Below are positions 5,993 to 6,422 of a DNA stretch of 6,422 bases, one piece after another (positions within the stretch are counted from its first letter, which is position 1; each line of letters opens with the position of its first letter). The stretch is from CAYRHS01 sp964424125 (lineage in GTDB: Bacteria > Actinomycetota > Acidimicrobiia > IMCC26256 > JAOSJL01): NCBI GenBank assembly GCA_964424125.1, contig CAYRHS010000171.1, positions 1 to 6,422 of the forward strand. Direction: 5' to 3'. The notes under the pieces were generated by a model. That model was given only the letters and a program-made list of their open reading frames with translations. It made no database searches and was not told the DNA's origin. The position numbers were made by a program, and so were the translations under genes.

Positions 5993-6052
5993 CCGCGACT
6001 GTGCAGGTCAGGGCACCGCGAGGTGCGTGCGCCAGGCCCGCTGGTCACGAAT

Positions 6053-6217
6053 GTGCTGCGTTTTCTCTTCGCGGCGTGGTGGCGGCGGCTGAACTGGCAC
6101 GCACGTGTCCGCCTTCGGGAGATGCTCGACGGGCTCGCTGGTGACGACCGGCGCCTCACTGACGTCGTGGAAGCGATCGACGCCGCTTTCTCGCAGGGTG
6201 TGGGCGGGGAAGGCTGA
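6053..6217 (+). CDS. Weak short ORF (54 aa), doubtful
   Basis: A GTG at 6053 opens a 54-codon frame ending TGA at 6215-6217. The predicted peptide starts hydrophobic and tryptophan/arginine-rich (LRFLFAAWWRRLNWHARVRLRE) and continues with a plausible helical acidic stretch (MLDGLAGDDRRLTDVVEAIDAAF). There is no ribosome site before the GTG. About 42 of 54 third positions are G or C, but a competing minus-strand frame (6008-6247, 79 codons) is similarly GC-rich there, so composition does not decide. It may be a real small protein, a decayed gene or chance. Confidence 0.22.
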   Translation: MLRFLFAAWWRRLNWHARVRLREMLDGLAGDDRRLTDVVEAIDAAFSQGVGGEG

Positions 6218-6250
6218 GAGCTCTGGCCCCCCACCTTGGAGCTTCATCTC

Positions 6251-6400
6251 GTGGAGCTCGAGCGCCTCATTGAGGACCTGGTGGAGCGGATCGCCCGGGT
6301 GAGGGCCGTCGACGCCATTGCCGCCGCGGCTTCCGGGACGTATGATCAGCCAACCAGTTGGTCGGCTTGGGGGCGCTGCCGTGCGCTTGCTCAGAGCTGA
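6251..6400 (+). CDS. Weak short ORF (49 aa) with a ribosome site, doubtful
   Basis: A GTG at 6251, preceded by GGAG (6238-6241) with 9 nt spacing, opens a 49-codon frame that ends TGA at 6398-6400. The predicted peptide begins with a charged amphipathic helix (VELERLIEDLVERIARVRAV), then an alanine run and a W-rich tail. A 7-bp hairpin starts at the last two bases of the stop (6399-6417), as a terminator would. Against it, a promoter-like pair lies inside the frame and no family is recognised. It is in the same frame as 6053-6217, separated by one stop codon and 11 codons. Confidence 0.3.
   Translation: MELERLIEDLVERIARVRAVDAIAAAASGTYDQPTSWSAWGRCRALAQS
6318..6346 (+). promoter_or_regulatory. 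Sigma70-like promoter TTGCCG-N17-TATGAT
   Basis: TTGCCG (6318-6323, four of six matches to TTGACA) and TATGAT (6341-6346, five of six to TATAAT) are 17 bp apart, the best promoter in the window. A start near 6353 would fall in the small inverted repeat CCAAC-CA-GTTGG (6350-6361), a possible operator. It would drive a plus-strand gene to the right, perhaps the GTG frame at 6381. Confidence 0.5.
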
Positions 6401-6422
6401 CGCCGCTTTCCGGCGTCGAGTT
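6381..6422 (+). CDS. Possible start of a gene running off the window
   Basis: A GTG at 6381 opens a frame that stays open for 14 codons to the edge (VRLLRADAAFRRRV). It lies about 28 nt after the predicted start point of the promoter at 6318-6346. The N-terminal pattern, a basic amphipathic stretch with LLR and AFRR, resembles the start of some major-facilitator transporters, but this is far too short to assign. If it is real, the hairpin at 6399-6417 is coding sequence, not a terminator. Confidence 0.25.
   Translation, partial: MRLLRADAAFRRRV
6399..6417 (+). terminator. Small hairpin, possible terminator
   Basis: GACGCCG (6399-6405) and CGGCGTC (6411-6417) pair perfectly around a 5-nt loop (CTTTC). 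It begins inside the TGA of the 6251-6400 frame. The window ends five bases later (GAGTT), so a T tract cannot be judged. The GTG frame from 6381 runs through it, giving a competing explanation. Confidence 0.25.

Larger units (their letters stand above)
5993..6422. other. Region after the tRNA without a confident gene
   Basis: About 430 nt with no recognisable gene. It starts with a small hairpin with a GCGA (GNRA) tetraloop at 6013-6026 (GCACC/GGTGC) and a T-rich stretch near 6060-6066, possibly the end of the tRNA transcript. It then holds two weak plus-strand frames (6053-6217 and 6251-6400) in the same reading frame, a promoter-like pair at 6318-6346, and a GTG-initiated frame open to the edge. 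No repeats of appreciable length and no integrase or transposase remnant are visible. Confidence 0.5.

Noticed and set aside
4278..6092. A 604-codon plus-strand open frame across fabD, the small membrane genes and the tRNA
   Set aside because: It is antisense to clear genes, reads through a tRNA, and is rich in Arg/Gly/Pro as expected for a GC-rich shadow frame.
5476..6234. 252-codon extended form of the 92-aa membrane protein
   Set aside because: The extension runs antisense through the whole tRNA-Leu gene. The ATG at 5754 with the ATGA overlap and an immediate hydrophobic segment is far more plausible.
6008..6247. 79-codon minus-strand ORF after the tRNA
   Set aside because: It has GC-rich third positions, but the product is proline-rich and low in structure, it has no family similarity, and it overlaps a plus-strand frame that looks more protein-like. 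Not firmly excluded.
6179..6410. 12-bp repeat GACGCCGCTTTC at 6179-6190 and 6399-6410, considered as attachment-site or element ends
   Set aside because: It is too short in GC-rich sequence, with no target duplication, transposase or integrase between the copies.

Overview
The window is very GC-rich with frequent GTG starts, and its enoyl-ACP reductase resembles mycobacterial InhA more than the E. coli enzyme. Together these suggest an actinobacterium (Actinomycetota), possibly a non-mycolate lineage such as Acidimicrobiia. The phylum is moderately supported; the class is a guess.

Layout, left to right. (1) Positions 1-304 (+): the 3' end of a bcp/PrxQ-type peroxiredoxin gene. (2) 305-356: a short convergent gap filled by a perfect 22-bp hairpin, probably a terminator for both strands. 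(3) 357-5336 (-): a compact type II fatty acid synthesis operon, transcribed right to left in the order fabD, fabH, fabG, acpP, fabF, fabI (enoyl reductase, InhA-like). Each junction except fabG/acpP is a 4-nt NTGA stop/start overlap, which implies translational coupling. (4) 5337-5475: a 139-nt leader in front of fabD with a strong Shine-Dalgarno and an imperfect inverted repeat. (5) 5476-5873 (-): two tiny genes for predicted single-span membrane proteins, also joined by an ATGA overlap. I do not recognise either. (6) 5910-5992 (+): tRNA-Leu(CAA), divergent from the small genes, with an AT-richer putative promoter region between them. (7) 5993-6422: about 430 nt with no confident gene. It holds two weak short reading frames, a good sigma70-like promoter and the possible start of a gene running off the window.

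How it works together. FabD loads malonyl onto ACP (AcpP), FabH starts the chain by condensing acyl-CoA with malonyl-ACP, FabF elongates it, FabG reduces the 3-keto group and FabI reduces the enoyl group. The 3-hydroxyacyl-ACP dehydratase (FabZ or HadAB type) and acetyl-CoA carboxylase are not in the window and must be encoded elsewhere. All catalytic residues checked in the six Fab/ACP proteins are present, so the pathway genes look functional.

I see no mobile element, CRISPR array, phage gene or novel multi-gene system. The most open items are the two small membrane proteins beside fabD, the InhA-like reductase with a short substrate loop, the long bidirectional hairpin and the unexplained stretch after the tRNA.
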